This document shows positions 1 through 8,612 of a DNA stretch of 63,171 nt, piece by piece. The DNA comes from Caulobacterales bacterium (GTDB taxonomy: Bacteria > Pseudomonadota > Alphaproteobacteria > Caulobacterales > Caulobacteraceae), in contig JACPDR010000033.1 in NCBI GenBank assembly GCA_016183935.1, forward strand, positions 1 through 63,171, given 5' to 3'. Every line of letters starts with the position of its first letter. The first letter of the stretch is position 1. Made by a program: the position numbers and the translations under genes. The notes under the pieces are model-generated. The model saw nothing but the letters and a program-made list of their open reading frames with translations, did no database searches and was not told the DNA's origin.

Positions 1-297
1 CCCCCGGAAGCGCAGTTTGGCGAAGGCGTAGCCGGCCGGGACGGTGAACAGCAGCGCCAGCCCGGTCGCCAGCGTCGCCAGCGCGAAGCTGTTCCACAGA
101 TAGCGGCCCATGCCCTGCGTCACGAACAGGTCGCGGTAGTGCTCCAGCGTCCAGTGCTTCGGCAGCAGCGGCGGCGGGAAGGTCGCCGCCTCGCCCGTCG
201 ACATGAAGCTGACCGACAGCATCCACAGCAGCGGGAACAGCACCAGCAGGGCGATGAAAGCTACCGCGAGGTTGAGGGCGACAGCGCGAAGTTTCAT
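1..297 (-). CDS. Carbohydrate ABC transporter permease, MalG type (partial, 3' end off window)
   Basis: This is the N-terminal 99 residues of an inner-membrane sugar ABC permease; the gene runs off the left edge in frame. The start is MKLRAVALNL, followed by one hydrophobic segment (about residues 8-28), a periplasmic stretch with HWTLEHYRDLF typical of MalG-type permeases, and the beginning of the next membrane segment near FALATLATGLALL. It lies downstream of the MalF-type permease on the same strand, separated by a 175-bp gap filled by an inverted repeat. It should pair with that permease to form the transmembrane channel. No ATPase gene is seen in the window; it may lie further left or be encoded elsewhere. 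Confidence 0.88.
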   Translation of the reverse strand, partial: MKLRAVALNLAVAFIALLVLFPLLWMLSVSFMSTGEAATFPPPLLPKHWTLEHYRDLFVTQGMGRYLWNSFALATLATGLALLFTVPAGYAFAKLRFRG

Positions 298-320
298 GGC
301 CTTGCCCCTCCCTCTCCGCC

Positions 321-452
321 GTCATCCTCGGGCTTGACCCGAGGATCAGACGTCGAGGCGAACTGTGCGTCGCCGATGGCCCTCCGGCGTGGGCGCCCAA
401 CAGACCACCGCGCACCGGACGGTCTGATCCTCGGGTCAAGCCCGAGGATGAC
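321..452. repeat. Inverted-repeat element with perfect 31-bp arms between two permease genes
   Basis: Arms at 321-351 and 422-452 are perfect inverted copies of each other. Each arm is also a small hairpin on its own (CCTCGGG, 5-nt loop, CCCGAGG). The same arms recur at 56722-56751 and 56830-56859. Translation through the element gives the VILGLDPRI-type peptides often mis-annotated as small genes in alphaproteobacteria. It sits between two cotranscribed permease genes, where it could act as a processing or attenuation structure. Confidence 0.9.
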
Positions 453-472
453 AGGGCTGCGGGGAAAGCCGT

Positions 473-1432
473 TCATTCGTAGGCCCCCATCCGCTTCGCC
501 ACCGCCAGCTGCACCAGCGTCACCGCCAGGATGCACAGGAACAGGATGAAGGCCACGGCGCTGGCGGAGCCGAGGTTCCACCATTTGAAGCCCTCTTCGT
601 ACATGAAGTAGAGCACCGTCACCGTGCTCTGCGCCGGTCCGCCCTGGGTCATCACATAGGGCTCGGCGAACAGCTGGAAGAAGCCGGCCACCGAGATGAT
701 CGACACCAGCAGCAGGGTCGGGGCGATGGCCGGCAGGGTGACGTGCACGAACCGCTTCCACGCCCCCGCCCCGTCGATCCGCGCCGCCTCGTACAGGTCG
801 TCCGGGACGGTTTGAAGAACAGCGAGGAAGATCAGCATGTTGTAGCCGAAAATCTTCCACACCACGAACATCAGGATGGCCGGGATTGAGGTCTCCGGCT
901 GGCCCAACCAGTCGACCGGCGGCAGGCCGACGCTGGAGATGGCCCAGTTGATGACGCCATAGCGGGTGTGCAGCAGGTAGTTCCACAGCACTGCGGTGGC
1001 GACCAGCGTGGTCACATACGGCGCGAAGAACATCACCCGCCACAGCGGCCGCCATTTCACCACCCGCGCATTCAGGATCACCGCCGCCGCCAGCGACGCG
1101 GCGATCGACAGCGGCACGCCCAGCACGGCGAACAGGCCGGTGTTCTTCATCGCCCCCCAGAACAGCGGATTGGCGAACAACCGCTCATAGTTTTGCAGGC
1201 CGATGAAGCGGACGTTGTTCAGGTCGGCCAGCGCATAGATGTCGAAATCGGTCAGGCTCAGCAGCAGGGCCGAGAACACCGGGATGGCGAAGAAGACGCC
1301 GATGGCGATCAGCGCCGGCGCCACGAAGCCCCAGGCGGCGCGTTCGCGGGATCGCCCGGCCCGGCCGCCCGCCCTGGCCGTGCGGACGGCGGCGGGAACG
1401 GCCGTCTTGGCGGCGTCGAAGGCGACCGGCAT
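473..1432 (-). CDS. Sugar ABC transporter permease, MalF type
   Basis: The 319-residue product is a polytopic inner-membrane permease of the binding-protein-dependent sugar uptake family. After a basic N-terminus (residues 1-33) it has about six hydrophobic segments. The conserved cytoplasmic EAA loop, YEAARIDGAGAWKRF, begins near residue 214 and is where the ATPase would dock. The start codon overlaps the stop of the upstream solute-binding protein gene (TGATG), indicating translational coupling. With the truncated MalG-type permease it should move a sugar delivered by the adjacent lipoprotein. The substrate is not shown by the sequence; the neighbouring glycosidases suggest a glucose oligomer. 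Confidence 0.93.
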   Translation of the reverse strand: MPVAFDAAKTAVPAAVRTARAGGRAGRSRERAAWGFVAPALIAIGVFFAIPVFSALLLSLTDFDIYALADLNNVRFIGLQNYERLFANPLFWGAMKNTGLFAVLGVPLSIAASLAAAVILNARVVKWRPLWRVMFFAPYVTTLVATAVLWNYLLHTRYGVINWAISSVGLPPVDWLGQPETSIPAILMFVVWKIFGYNMLIFLAVLQTVPDDLYEAARIDGAGAWKRFVHVTLPAIAPTLLLVSIISVAGFFQLFAEPYVMTQGGPAQSTVTVLYFMYEEGFKWWNLGSASAVAFILFLCILAVTLVQLAVAKRMGAYE

Positions 1433-2703
1433 CAGGCCCTCCCCCGCTCGATCATCCAGCGCCGCTTCTCCAGCAGCCGATCGGCCCGGCGGTCGATCTC
1501 GGCGCCGGCCGCCTCCGGCGTATATTCACCGCGCACCATCCGCTCGGCCACGATCTGCATCTCGGTGACGATGCGCTCCCACTCCGGGACCTTGGGCACG
1601 GCCTCGGCCCGGGACAGCTGGCTCTTGAAGGCGGCGATGTAGGGGTCGTCGGCCACCGCCGGCGCCGCCCAGGCGCTCTGCCGCGCCGGCAGGTCGCCGG
1701 TGATGACGTTGAAGCGCGCCTGCACCACAGGATCCGACAGATAGCGGACCAGCTTCCACGCCGCCTCCTGCCGTGGCGACGAGCTGTAGACCACCAGCGA
1801 CGATCCGCCGGGCGCCGACGCCCCCGGCCCGTCCGGCCCCGGCACGCCCGAGGTCATCCAGCGCGTTTCCGGCTTCAGCCGGTTGCGGAACTCCCCGATC
1901 ATCCACGGGCCGGAGAAATAGAAGCTGAACCAGCCGCGCTCGAACTCAGTCCAGACATTGGAGATCTGCGCCGCCGAGGCCACCGGGGCCAGCCCCTCGT
2001 CGAACAGGCTCTTGTAGAAGGCCAGCGCCGCCACGAACGACGGGCTTGAGAAATTGCCCCGCGTATCCTGATCCCGCAGCAGCGGTTCATCGCCTTGCAG
2101 GCCGAAGGTCAGCAGTTGCTCGAACTCGTTGAGCGGCAGCAGCACCGCATACTTGTCCTCTCCGGCCCTCCGCTTGACCGCCTGCATGGCCTGCTTCCAG
2201 CCCGCCCACGTCTGCGGCATGGACGCATACCCCGCCTGCTGCAGCAGGTCGCTGCGGTAGAACAGCAGCCGCGTGTCGACGTACCACGGCGTCGCCACGG
2301 GTCGGCCGTCGATGCGGTTGGTCTCCAGCACCGCCGGGAACTGGTCGGTCAGCAGGTCGGCCGCCGACGCCGGCAGCGGCGAGATGGCCCCGATGGCCTC
2401 CATCTCCGCCACCCAGGTGTTGCCCACCTGGCTGAGGTCCGGCAGCGAGTCCCCGGCGTAGGCGGTCAACAGCTTCTGGTGCGCCGCCGTCCACGGCAGG
2501 GCCTGCACATCGACCCGGATGCCGGGGTTCAGGCGTTCGAACTCCGGCAAAACCTGCGGGACGTTGGTCGCCTCGTTGCCCATGGCCCAGAAGGTCAGGC
2601 GGGTGACCCCGTCCTCGCGCCGCCCGCACCCGGCCAGGCCCGACGCCGCGGCCCCGGCCAGAAGGCCGAGCGCCGCCCGCCGATCCGGCCGGGTCAGGAT
2701 CAT
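1432..2703 (-). CDS. Extracellular sugar-binding lipoprotein of an ABC transporter
   Basis: A 423-residue solute-binding protein of the carbohydrate ABC family (SBP_bac_1 fold). The N-terminus has twin arginines (DRRAALGLL), a hydrophobic core and a lipobox LAGC at about residues 23-26, so it is probably a lipoprotein exported by the Tat or Sec route. The mature part starts with TRLTFWAMGNEA, typical of sugar-binding proteins, and contains family-like patches such as WYVDTRLLFYRSD and FYFSGPWMIGEF. It overlaps the GH144-like gene upstream by four bases and the MalF-type permease downstream by one base, so the three are almost certainly one operon. It would capture the sugar in the periplasm and hand it to the two permeases. 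Confidence 0.93.
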   Translation of the reverse strand: MILTRPDRRAALGLLAGAAASGLAGCGRREDGVTRLTFWAMGNEATNVPQVLPEFERLNPGIRVDVQALPWTAAHQKLLTAYAGDSLPDLSQVGNTWVAEMEAIGAISPLPASAADLLTDQFPAVLETNRIDGRPVATPWYVDTRLLFYRSDLLQQAGYASMPQTWAGWKQAMQAVKRRAGEDKYAVLLPLNEFEQLLTFGLQGDEPLLRDQDTRGNFSSPSFVAALAFYKSLFDEGLAPVASAAQISNVWTEFERGWFSFYFSGPWMIGEFRNRLKPETRWMTSGVPGPDGPGASAPGGSSLVVYSSSPRQEAAWKLVRYLSDPVVQARFNVITGDLPARQSAWAAPAVADDPYIAAFKSQLSRAEAVPKVPEWERIVTEMQIVAERMVRGEYTPEAAGAEIDRRADRLLEKRRWMIERGRA

Positions 2704-4142
2704 GCGTTATCCAGCCAGCCGCCCGTGAAGCCGGCGACCCTCAGCCCGCGGATGATGTTCGGCTCGCGGCGCATGCGCCTCCAGACCGCGTCGGAGCGAT
2801 GGTTCTCGGTCTGGATGACGATCGGCCCCTGGTCGATGCCGAGGTAGTCGCCGTCGACCCAGCCCACGTTCGGCACGAGGCGGCCGTGACGCAGGGTCTT
2901 CTGGGTGGCCGCCAGCGTGGGATTGAAGGAATCGAGGAAACCGTACTCGGTGTAGATGCCGGCGCCGTAGCGGGCCTTGATGGTCTTCAGGCAGGCTGTC
3001 ACCTCGGCAGGGGCGAAGGGCATGGATCCCAGCGCCGCCGTCGGGGCGATGGTGCCGTCGTCCCGCTCGCCCGGGCCACGCGCGGAATAGCTGAAGAACT
3101 GCCGCTCGCGGCCGTCGATGACTTCCTTGAAGTCGCCCGGCCCGTCGCAGGCCGTCAGACCCCAGACATCGGCCGAATAGCCGGCCCAGCCCATCGGGTT
3201 GCGGATGGCGTAGTTGCGCTGCGCCTGCACCGCCCGGACGCTGTTCTGGAAATAGTCGAAGCCCGGGATTTCCGTCTGCTTGCCGCGCATGAAGGCGTCG
3301 CGGATGCCGCGGAAGTCGACGAACATGTGGCTGTACTGATGGCCGAACAGCGGCGCGAAATGCAGGTGCGCCGGCCCGTACTCGTCGGTCCAGCTCTGGT
3401 CGTAGACGCTGCACCACTCTTCCCAGATCGCGCCCGGCAGCGGGTGCGTCGGGCTGCCCATGGCCAGCAGCAGGACCAGCATGCCCTCGTTATACTTGTT
3501 CCAGTCGGCGGCGATGAAGCCGCGCCCGGGCCGCCAGCCCATCGAGATGCGGTTAGGCCGCACCACGGCCCAGTCCCATTCGACCCGTTCGTAGATGGCC
3601 TGGACCAGCCGGCGAATCTCGACCTCGTCTGGATGATCGCCGTCGAACCACTGCGCCGCATAGAGCATGCCGCCCAGCAGCAGGGTGGTGTCCACGGTCG
3701 AGAGCTCGGTGTCGGCGAACCGCAGCCCCGTCTCCATATCGAGGAAATGGTAGAAGAAGCCCTTGTGCCCGGCGACGCCGGTCGCTTCCGGCCCCTGCGG
3801 CGCGTCATGGAAGAAGCGGGCGGTGATCAGGGTGCGCTCGCGCGCCTCCTCCCGCGTCATCCAGCCCCGCTCGACCCCGATCGGCCAGCAGGTCAGGGCG
3901 AAGCCGACGGCGGCGATGGAGGCGAACGACTTCTTCGGCCAGCGGTCCGGAGTCAGGCCATTGGCGCGGTTGGTCGTGTCGACGAACCATCGGAAGGTCC
4001 GCTCCTGCAGCTCCTCCACCTCGGCGTCGAGAGCGGGGCCGCCGGCCCGGGGGGCGCCGCCCGGGACACCGGCGCAGCCGGACAGTCCCAGGGCCGCAAC
4101 GCCCGCGACGGTGGAGCCCATCAGGAAATGACGACGGTCCAT
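2700..4142 (-). CDS. Glucoamylase-like (GH144-type) secreted lipoprotein glycosidase
   Basis: The product resembles the glycoamylase-like domain family (PF10091), which includes the GH144 endo-beta-1,2-glucanases. Recognisable patches are LQERTFRWFVDTTN near the start, STVDTTLLLGGML, GWRPGRGFIAADWNKYNEGM, FGHQYSHMFVDFRGI, NPMGWAGYSADVWGLTACDGP and the late IDQGPIVIQTENHRS. I start it at MDRRHFLMGS because this gives a compact twin-arginine signal with lipobox LSGC at about residues 20-23; a start at 4172 is also open. It is probably periplasmic or outer-membrane anchored. It overlaps the sugar-binding protein gene by four bases, which links cleavage to uptake. The family call is from recognition of motifs. 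Beta-1,2-glucan as substrate is inference from known GH144 members; other PF10091 proteins have no known activity. Confidence 0.82.
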   Translation of the reverse strand: MDRRHFLMGSTVAGVAALGLSGCAGVPGGAPRAGGPALDAEVEELQERTFRWFVDTTNRANGLTPDRWPKKSFASIAAVGFALTCWPIGVERGWMTREEARERTLITARFFHDAPQGPEATGVAGHKGFFYHFLDMETGLRFADTELSTVDTTLLLGGMLYAAQWFDGDHPDEVEIRRLVQAIYERVEWDWAVVRPNRISMGWRPGRGFIAADWNKYNEGMLVLLLAMGSPTHPLPGAIWEEWCSVYDQSWTDEYGPAHLHFAPLFGHQYSHMFVDFRGIRDAFMRGKQTEIPGFDYFQNSVRAVQAQRNYAIRNPMGWAGYSADVWGLTACDGPGDFKEVIDGRERQFFSYSARGPGERDDGTIAPTAALGSMPFAPAEVTACLKTIKARYGAGIYTEYGFLDSFNPTLAATQKTLRHGRLVPNVGWVDGDYLGIDQGPIVIQTENHRSDAVWRRMRREPNIIRGLRVAGFTGGWLDNA

Positions 4143-4177
4143 GGCGGCCACTCTCATACTCATACTCCACACTAGTC

Positions 4178-4216
4178 AAAAAGCAGGCCGCCCTCCGACC
4201 GGGGTCAGAGGGCGGC
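4178..4216 (-). terminator. Intrinsic terminator after the TonB-dependent receptor gene
   Basis: On the minus strand a 9-bp GC-rich stem (4208-4216 paired with 4187-4195) is followed a few bases later by a run of five U residues (4182-4178). It lies just after the receptor stop codon at 4235 and only about 35 bases before the GH144-like start. It would stop or attenuate transcription between the receptor and the hydrolase/ABC genes. Confidence 0.75.
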
Positions 4217-4234
4217 TGTCAGCTCGGCACAGCG

Positions 4235-7200
4235 TCAGAAGCTGTAACGCAGGCCGACCTGGAAGGTCCGGGTCGGGAACAGCACGGACGACGGATTGCC
4301 GAAGTTCGGGTTGGGGTTGGACGGATCGCCCGTGCCGCCGTCGAAGCCCGTGTAGTTGCTGAAGTTGAACACGTTGATGGCGTCGACGAAGAGCGACAGC
4401 TCCTGACCGTCGAAGATCTCGAAATTCTTCGTCAGGCGGAGGTCCAGGTTCCGGTAGGCGAACGCGTTCGGGATGATGAAGTTGTGACCGTCCGGATAGC
4501 CGGCGTTGGGACGGAAGATGGTCCGCGGCCCGATGTCCTCGAAGATGTTGTACGGCGTGCCGGTGCCCAGCGTCAGGATGCCCGACAGCTGGAAGTCCCA
4601 GGGCAGGTCGACGATGCCGTTGGCCACGAGGCGGTGGCGCTCGTCATTGCCGGACGGACGCGTCGGCGAGGTCTCGACCGAGAAGCAGTCGAAGCAGAAG
4701 TTGTCGTTGCCGCCGTTCTGCTCGGACTTCGAGATGGTGTAGGCGACGTGCAGTCCCCAGCCCGAGTCACGCGTGTAGGGCTTGTCCGCCTTCAGGTAGA
4801 CGGCCCGGAAGTTGCGTTTCTTGTTGTGGTCCGACACCAGGTACGACCGGTACGGATTGGTCCCGCCCGGCCCGCAGAAGCCGCCGTTGTCGCCGTAGCC
4901 GTCCATCTCGTTGCCGAAGAGCGGTTCGCGGCAACGGTTCAGGTACTGCCAGGTGAACTCGTTCTCGGTCTTGCCGTAGGCCAGCGTCGCCTCGGTCTGC
5001 CAGTCGCCGAAGCGCTGGCGGATGCCGAGGTTGAACTGGTCCGTCACGGGCGGCTCGAACTCGTTGGCCAGCAGGAAGGCCTCGCCCTTGGCCGGGATGT
5101 TGTCGAGGATCGCGTCGAGTCCCTCGGCCGTGAAGTACGAGTCCTGCCACAGGATCGGATCGCCGGCGTTGCCGGTGGCCACGCCGGGCGCGCCGCCGGT
5201 GGTGCTGAAGAAGAGGTTCTGGCGGAAGTCGAACGGCTTCACGATCTCGTCGAACGAGAAGTTGAACTGGACCCGGTCGTAGTAGCGGCCGGCGCCCCCG
5301 AAGATCACCGTCGAGCTGTCCCCGAAGACGTCGTACGAGAAGCCGACCCGCGGCTGGAACGCCTTGGCGAACGGGTCGCGGTTGTCGCCCGTCGCGATAT
5401 AGTCGTTGATGTCGAACCAGCTCGGCGCATAGCCGGCCGGCTTGCCGCCGTCGGTCGAGGCGATCCACTGGTTCAGCCCGTCGATGACCGACTGAGGCGT
5501 CACGTAGTCATTGTTGTTGGCGTTGTCCTCGTAGTCCCAGCGGATGCCGAGGTTCAGCTCCAGCTTGTCGGTGATCTGCCAGTCGTCCTGGATGTAGAGG
5601 CCGTAGACGTTGTTGGTCAGATTGACCTCGGGGAAGGCGTTGCCCAGTTCGACACGGTAGGGAACGGTCGTGCTGCCGGACAGCGCCGCATGGCCGTCCA
5701 CGTCGAAGTAGAACAGCGGGTTGCGCCCGAACTCCTTGATCACCTGGTAGTTCTGACGCGAGAACTTGGCGCCCATCTTGATGGTGTGGAAGCCGTTCCA
5801 CTCGATCTCGTTGAACGTCAGGTCGTCCCGGAAGGTCAGGACCTCGTCGACGATGTCCTGACGGCTGTCGGCGCCGCCCAGGTTGATGATGTTGGCGCCG
5901 CCGAACGGGTTGACCTGGAACCCGGGGGTGTTCGGGTCGGTGTCGTTCTCGTGGAAGCGGTAGGTCTGGCCGAAGGTGGAGAAGTTCACCGGCTGCGGAT
6001 TGTAGTTGTACTCGCGCTGGGTGACGGTCAGCTCGTTGACGAAGGCTTCCGTCTGCCACTGGTAGCGGCCGTTGATCGTCAGCGTGGTCTGGTTCAGTTC
6101 GGTCGCACGCTCGGCCGAGTTGGCCCCGCCGATGCCGCGGGTGTCGAACTCGTCACGCCAGGTGACGCTCACGTCGACCAGGTGGCCGTCCCTCGGCTGC
6201 CAGCTCAGCTTGCCGAAATACAGGTCTTCCTCGAACGGCACGGCGAAGGTGCCGATGTACTGGCCGAACTGGTTGGTGAAGCGCGGCTCCTGGCGGCCCA
6301 GGTTGACCACCGCGGCGCGGCCTTCCTCCTTGCGCTCATAGGTGCCGAAGAAGTGCAGGCGATCCCGGATGATCGGCCCGCCCAGGGCGAAGCCGTACTG
6401 CAGCACCTCCAGGTCCGGCTTCTCGTCGCCGCGTTCCTCCGCGAACTCGTCCTGGGCGATGAAGCTCTGGTCGCGGTAGGTCCCGAAGACCTCGCCGTGG
6501 AACTCGTTGGTGCCGGACTTGGTGACGGCCGTGATGATGGCCGACGAGGCCTGCTCGTATTCGGCCTTGAAGTTCTGGCTGACGACCCGGAATTCCTGGA
6601 TGCCGGCCTGCGGGAACGGGTTGCCGCGGCTGTCGTCCTGACCGGCGATGCCGCCGTCGATGATGTTCGACTTCAGGCTGCCGCCGTCGATGAAGGCGTT
6701 GACCGATTCCGCCCGCTGACCGCCGGCGGTGATGGTCTGTTCCTGCGCATTGGTCGACACCCGGACGCCCGGGGCCAGGGCGGCGAAGTTCAGGAAGTTG
6801 CGGTTGATCTGCGGCAGGGTCTCGATCTGCTGCGTCGTGACGTTGGTGGCGATCTCGGGCGTCCGCACCTCGACCAGCCGCCGGCCGGTGACGATCACCT
6901 CGCCGATATCCGTGGTCGTCGTCTCTGATACGACCGCGCCGCCGACCGTCAGATCGACCTCGCCGACCTGGCCGATGCCGATCGTGACGATTTCGCTCGT
7001 CGTCTGGCCGTCGGTGGTGGTGGCGGTGATCTCGTAGGTGCCCGGGCGCAGGCCCGACAGGACATAGCCGCCGTCTGCGTTGACGGTGGTCCGGTTGGTG
7101 AAGCCGGACGCCACATCGCGCGCCACGATGGTCGCCCCGGCCTCGGCCTGGGCTCCGTCCATCACCGAGCCGCGGATGGTCGAGGTCGAGACCTGCGCGT

Positions 7201-7282
7201 AGGCGCCGCCGGCCGCGGCCAGCGAGATGGCGACGGCGATGGCCGATGCGGCCCCCAGATACTGCTTGGACTTGCGGGTCAT
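4235..7282 (-). CDS. TonB-dependent receptor with N-terminal carboxypeptidase-regulatory-like domain
   Basis: A 1015-residue outer-membrane active transporter. A Sec signal (about residues 1-29, ending AYAQ) precedes a carboxypeptidase-regulatory-like beta-sandwich (about 34-110, with GYVLSGLRPGTYEI). The plug domain starts around IGEVIVTGRRL and contains INRNFLNFAALAPGV. The rest is a 22-strand type barrel ending in the aromatic C-terminus VGLRYSF used for barrel assembly. This layout (Oar/CarboxypepD-reg type) is common for glycan importers in Caulobacterales. The gene starts inside the stop of the LacI gene (ATGA overlap), so regulator and receptor are cotranscribed. It likely brings oligosaccharides across the outer membrane for the periplasmic lipoproteins encoded downstream; the exact glycan is unknown. 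Confidence 0.94.
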   Translation of the reverse strand: MTRKSKQYLGAASAIAVAISLAAAGGAYAQVSTSTIRGSVMDGAQAEAGATIVARDVASGFTNRTTVNADGGYVLSGLRPGTYEITATTTDGQTTSEIVTIGIGQVGEVDLTVGGAVVSETTTTDIGEVIVTGRRLVEVRTPEIATNVTTQQIETLPQINRNFLNFAALAPGVRVSTNAQEQTITAGGQRAESVNAFIDGGSLKSNIIDGGIAGQDDSRGNPFPQAGIQEFRVVSQNFKAEYEQASSAIITAVTKSGTNEFHGEVFGTYRDQSFIAQDEFAEERGDEKPDLEVLQYGFALGGPIIRDRLHFFGTYERKEEGRAAVVNLGRQEPRFTNQFGQYIGTFAVPFEEDLYFGKLSWQPRDGHLVDVSVTWRDEFDTRGIGGANSAERATELNQTTLTINGRYQWQTEAFVNELTVTQREYNYNPQPVNFSTFGQTYRFHENDTDPNTPGFQVNPFGGANIINLGGADSRQDIVDEVLTFRDDLTFNEIEWNGFHTIKMGAKFSRQNYQVIKEFGRNPLFYFDVDGHAALSGSTTVPYRVELGNAFPEVNLTNNVYGLYIQDDWQITDKLELNLGIRWDYEDNANNNDYVTPQSVIDGLNQWIASTDGGKPAGYAPSWFDINDYIATGDNRDPFAKAFQPRVGFSYDVFGDSSTVIFGGAGRYYDRVQFNFSFDEIVKPFDFRQNLFFSTTGGAPGVATGNAGDPILWQDSYFTAEGLDAILDNIPAKGEAFLLANEFEPPVTDQFNLGIRQRFGDWQTEATLAYGKTENEFTWQYLNRCREPLFGNEMDGYGDNGGFCGPGGTNPYRSYLVSDHNKKRNFRAVYLKADKPYTRDSGWGLHVAYTISKSEQNGGNDNFCFDCFSVETSPTRPSGNDERHRLVANGIVDLPWDFQLSGILTLGTGTPYNIFEDIGPRTIFRPNAGYPDGHNFIIPNAFAYRNLDLRLTKNFEIFDGQELSLFVDAINVFNFSNYTGFDGGTGDPSNPNPNFGNPSSVLFPTRTFQVGLRYSF

Positions 7283-8355
7283 TGTGGGTTCTCCCCCTCC
7301 AGAGGTGATGAGCCGGCCGATGCGCGGAGGCGATCGCCGGATGTGGTTTGAGCGTGTGTCGCCGGGTCGCTGGACGGGCGTACGACCAATTCGGGTCGCA
7401 CGACCTCGCAGGCGGTGTCGGCGACGGCTTCGCCCGCTGCGTTGATCAGGCGGACGAGGCGCTCGAGGGCGTTCCGTCCGGTTTCCGCGATATGGATTCT
7501 CAGGGTGGTCAGGCCCGGGCGCATCAGGCCGGCTATCGGCACGTCGTCGAAGCCGACCACGGCCACGTCGTCGGGCACGCCCAGGCCGGCGTCCTGCAGG
7601 GCCAGCATGGCGCCGACGGCCATCATGTCGTTGCCCGCGAAGATCGCGTCGGGGCGGTCGGCGCGTCGGGCCAGTTCGGCCCCCGCGTCAAGGCCCGACG
7701 CCTGATCGAAGGCGCCCTCTACGACGGTCGTCGGCAGGTTCGCCCGGGCCATGGCCTCGAGATAGCCCGCCAGCCGCGTCTCGGCCTCGAGGTTGCCGGT
7801 CGGGCCCGAGATGTGCGCGATGCGGCGCCGGCCGGTGGCGATCAGGTGTTCGACCGCCTGGACCGCGCCGCCGTGGTTGTCGACCATGATCGAGGGCCGA
7901 CCGGCCCCCGCGCCGCCGTTCATCAGCAGGATCGGCAACCGCCCGGCCAGGCTGGTCGCCAGATTGGCGGCGTCCAGGTGGGGCGACAGAACGATCAGGC
8001 CGTCGACGCGGCCGCGCATCGAGCGGATGGCGGCCGACGCCTCCTCGGCGTCGTCATGGGAACTGGAGACGATCAGGTGATAGCCCAGCGACCGCGCCGC
8101 CAGGTCCATGCCGCGGATCAGCTCGGAGAAGAACTCGCCGTACAGGTCCGGCAGGATAACGCCGATCGTCTGGGTCTTGCTGGTCGACAGGCTGCGGGCG
8201 CCGGAATGGGGCACGTACTGCAGCGCCTCGACCGCCTCCATCACCTTGTCGCGGGTCGCCGGAGTGACGGGCCCGGCGCCGGTCAGGACTCGCGACACGG
8301 AGGCGACGGACACCTCGGCCCGCTCGGCCACGTCACGGATCGTGGCGGCCTTCAT
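7279..8355 (-). CDS. LacI-family transcriptional regulator
   Basis: A 358-residue repressor-type protein. The N-terminal helix-turn-helix is typical (IRDVAERAEVSVASVSRVL, residues about 6-24), with hinge-helix sequence GARSLSTSKTQTIGVILPD linking to the periplasmic-binding-protein-like effector domain (about 60-335). It is first in the minus-strand run and overlaps the TonB-dependent receptor start by four bases. A LacI-type palindrome at 8464-8477 lies about 109 bases upstream of its start and about 135 bases upstream of the divergent glucosidase gene, so it probably controls both directions and itself. The inducer is expected to be the transported or partly cleaved sugar. The last 30 residues are low-complexity and not conserved-looking. 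Confidence 0.94.
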   Translation of the reverse strand: MKAATIRDVAERAEVSVASVSRVLTGAGPVTPATRDKVMEAVEALQYVPHSGARSLSTSKTQTIGVILPDLYGEFFSELIRGMDLAARSLGYHLIVSSSHDDAEEASAAIRSMRGRVDGLIVLSPHLDAANLATSLAGRLPILLMNGGAGAGRPSIMVDNHGGAVQAVEHLIATGRRRIAHISGPTGNLEAETRLAGYLEAMARANLPTTVVEGAFDQASGLDAGAELARRADRPDAIFAGNDMMAVGAMLALQDAGLGVPDDVAVVGFDDVPIAGLMRPGLTTLRIHIAETGRNALERLVRLINAAGEAVADTACEVVRPELVVRPSSDPATHAQTTSGDRLRASAGSSPLEGENPQ

Positions 8356-8463
8356 GCCGACCGATCCACATGGCTGATCCGGATGGCTCGTGACGCCAAA
8401 GTCGTTCTCCCTGAACAGTCCGCGATGCCAGCCCGCTTTACCGCGGGTCCGTTCGACAATTCC

Positions 8464-8477
8464 TGTAACCGTTTACA
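8464..8477. promoter_or_regulatory. LacI-type operator palindrome
   Basis: The site reads TGTAACCGTTTACA: arms TGTAA and TTACA flank a CCGT centre, close to the classical LacI/GalR consensus TGTAAACGTTTACA. It lies in the 257-bp divergent region between the LacI gene and the GH1 glucosidase gene, so one site could regulate both. Confidence 0.75.
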
Positions 8478-8612
8478 TGACACACTAGCAATGTCGCCCG
8501 CAAGTGCCCTAGTTTGGTCACAGGAAGGTTGTGCTCACGGCGCTACACGCGTACCCGCCGTTGCCCGGCCTCGCCCGCATCAGTTGAATCAGCGTCCTCA
8601 AGAGCCTCACAC

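Noticed and set aside
321..452. Inverted repeats as a CRISPR array or an insertion sequence
   Set aside because: There are only two inverted arms, no spacer array, and no transposase frame between them.
4484..6928. An 814-residue open frame antisense to the TonB-dependent receptor
   Set aside because: It is Val/Arg/Asp-rich without domain features and exists because the GC-rich receptor gene leaves the opposite strand open.
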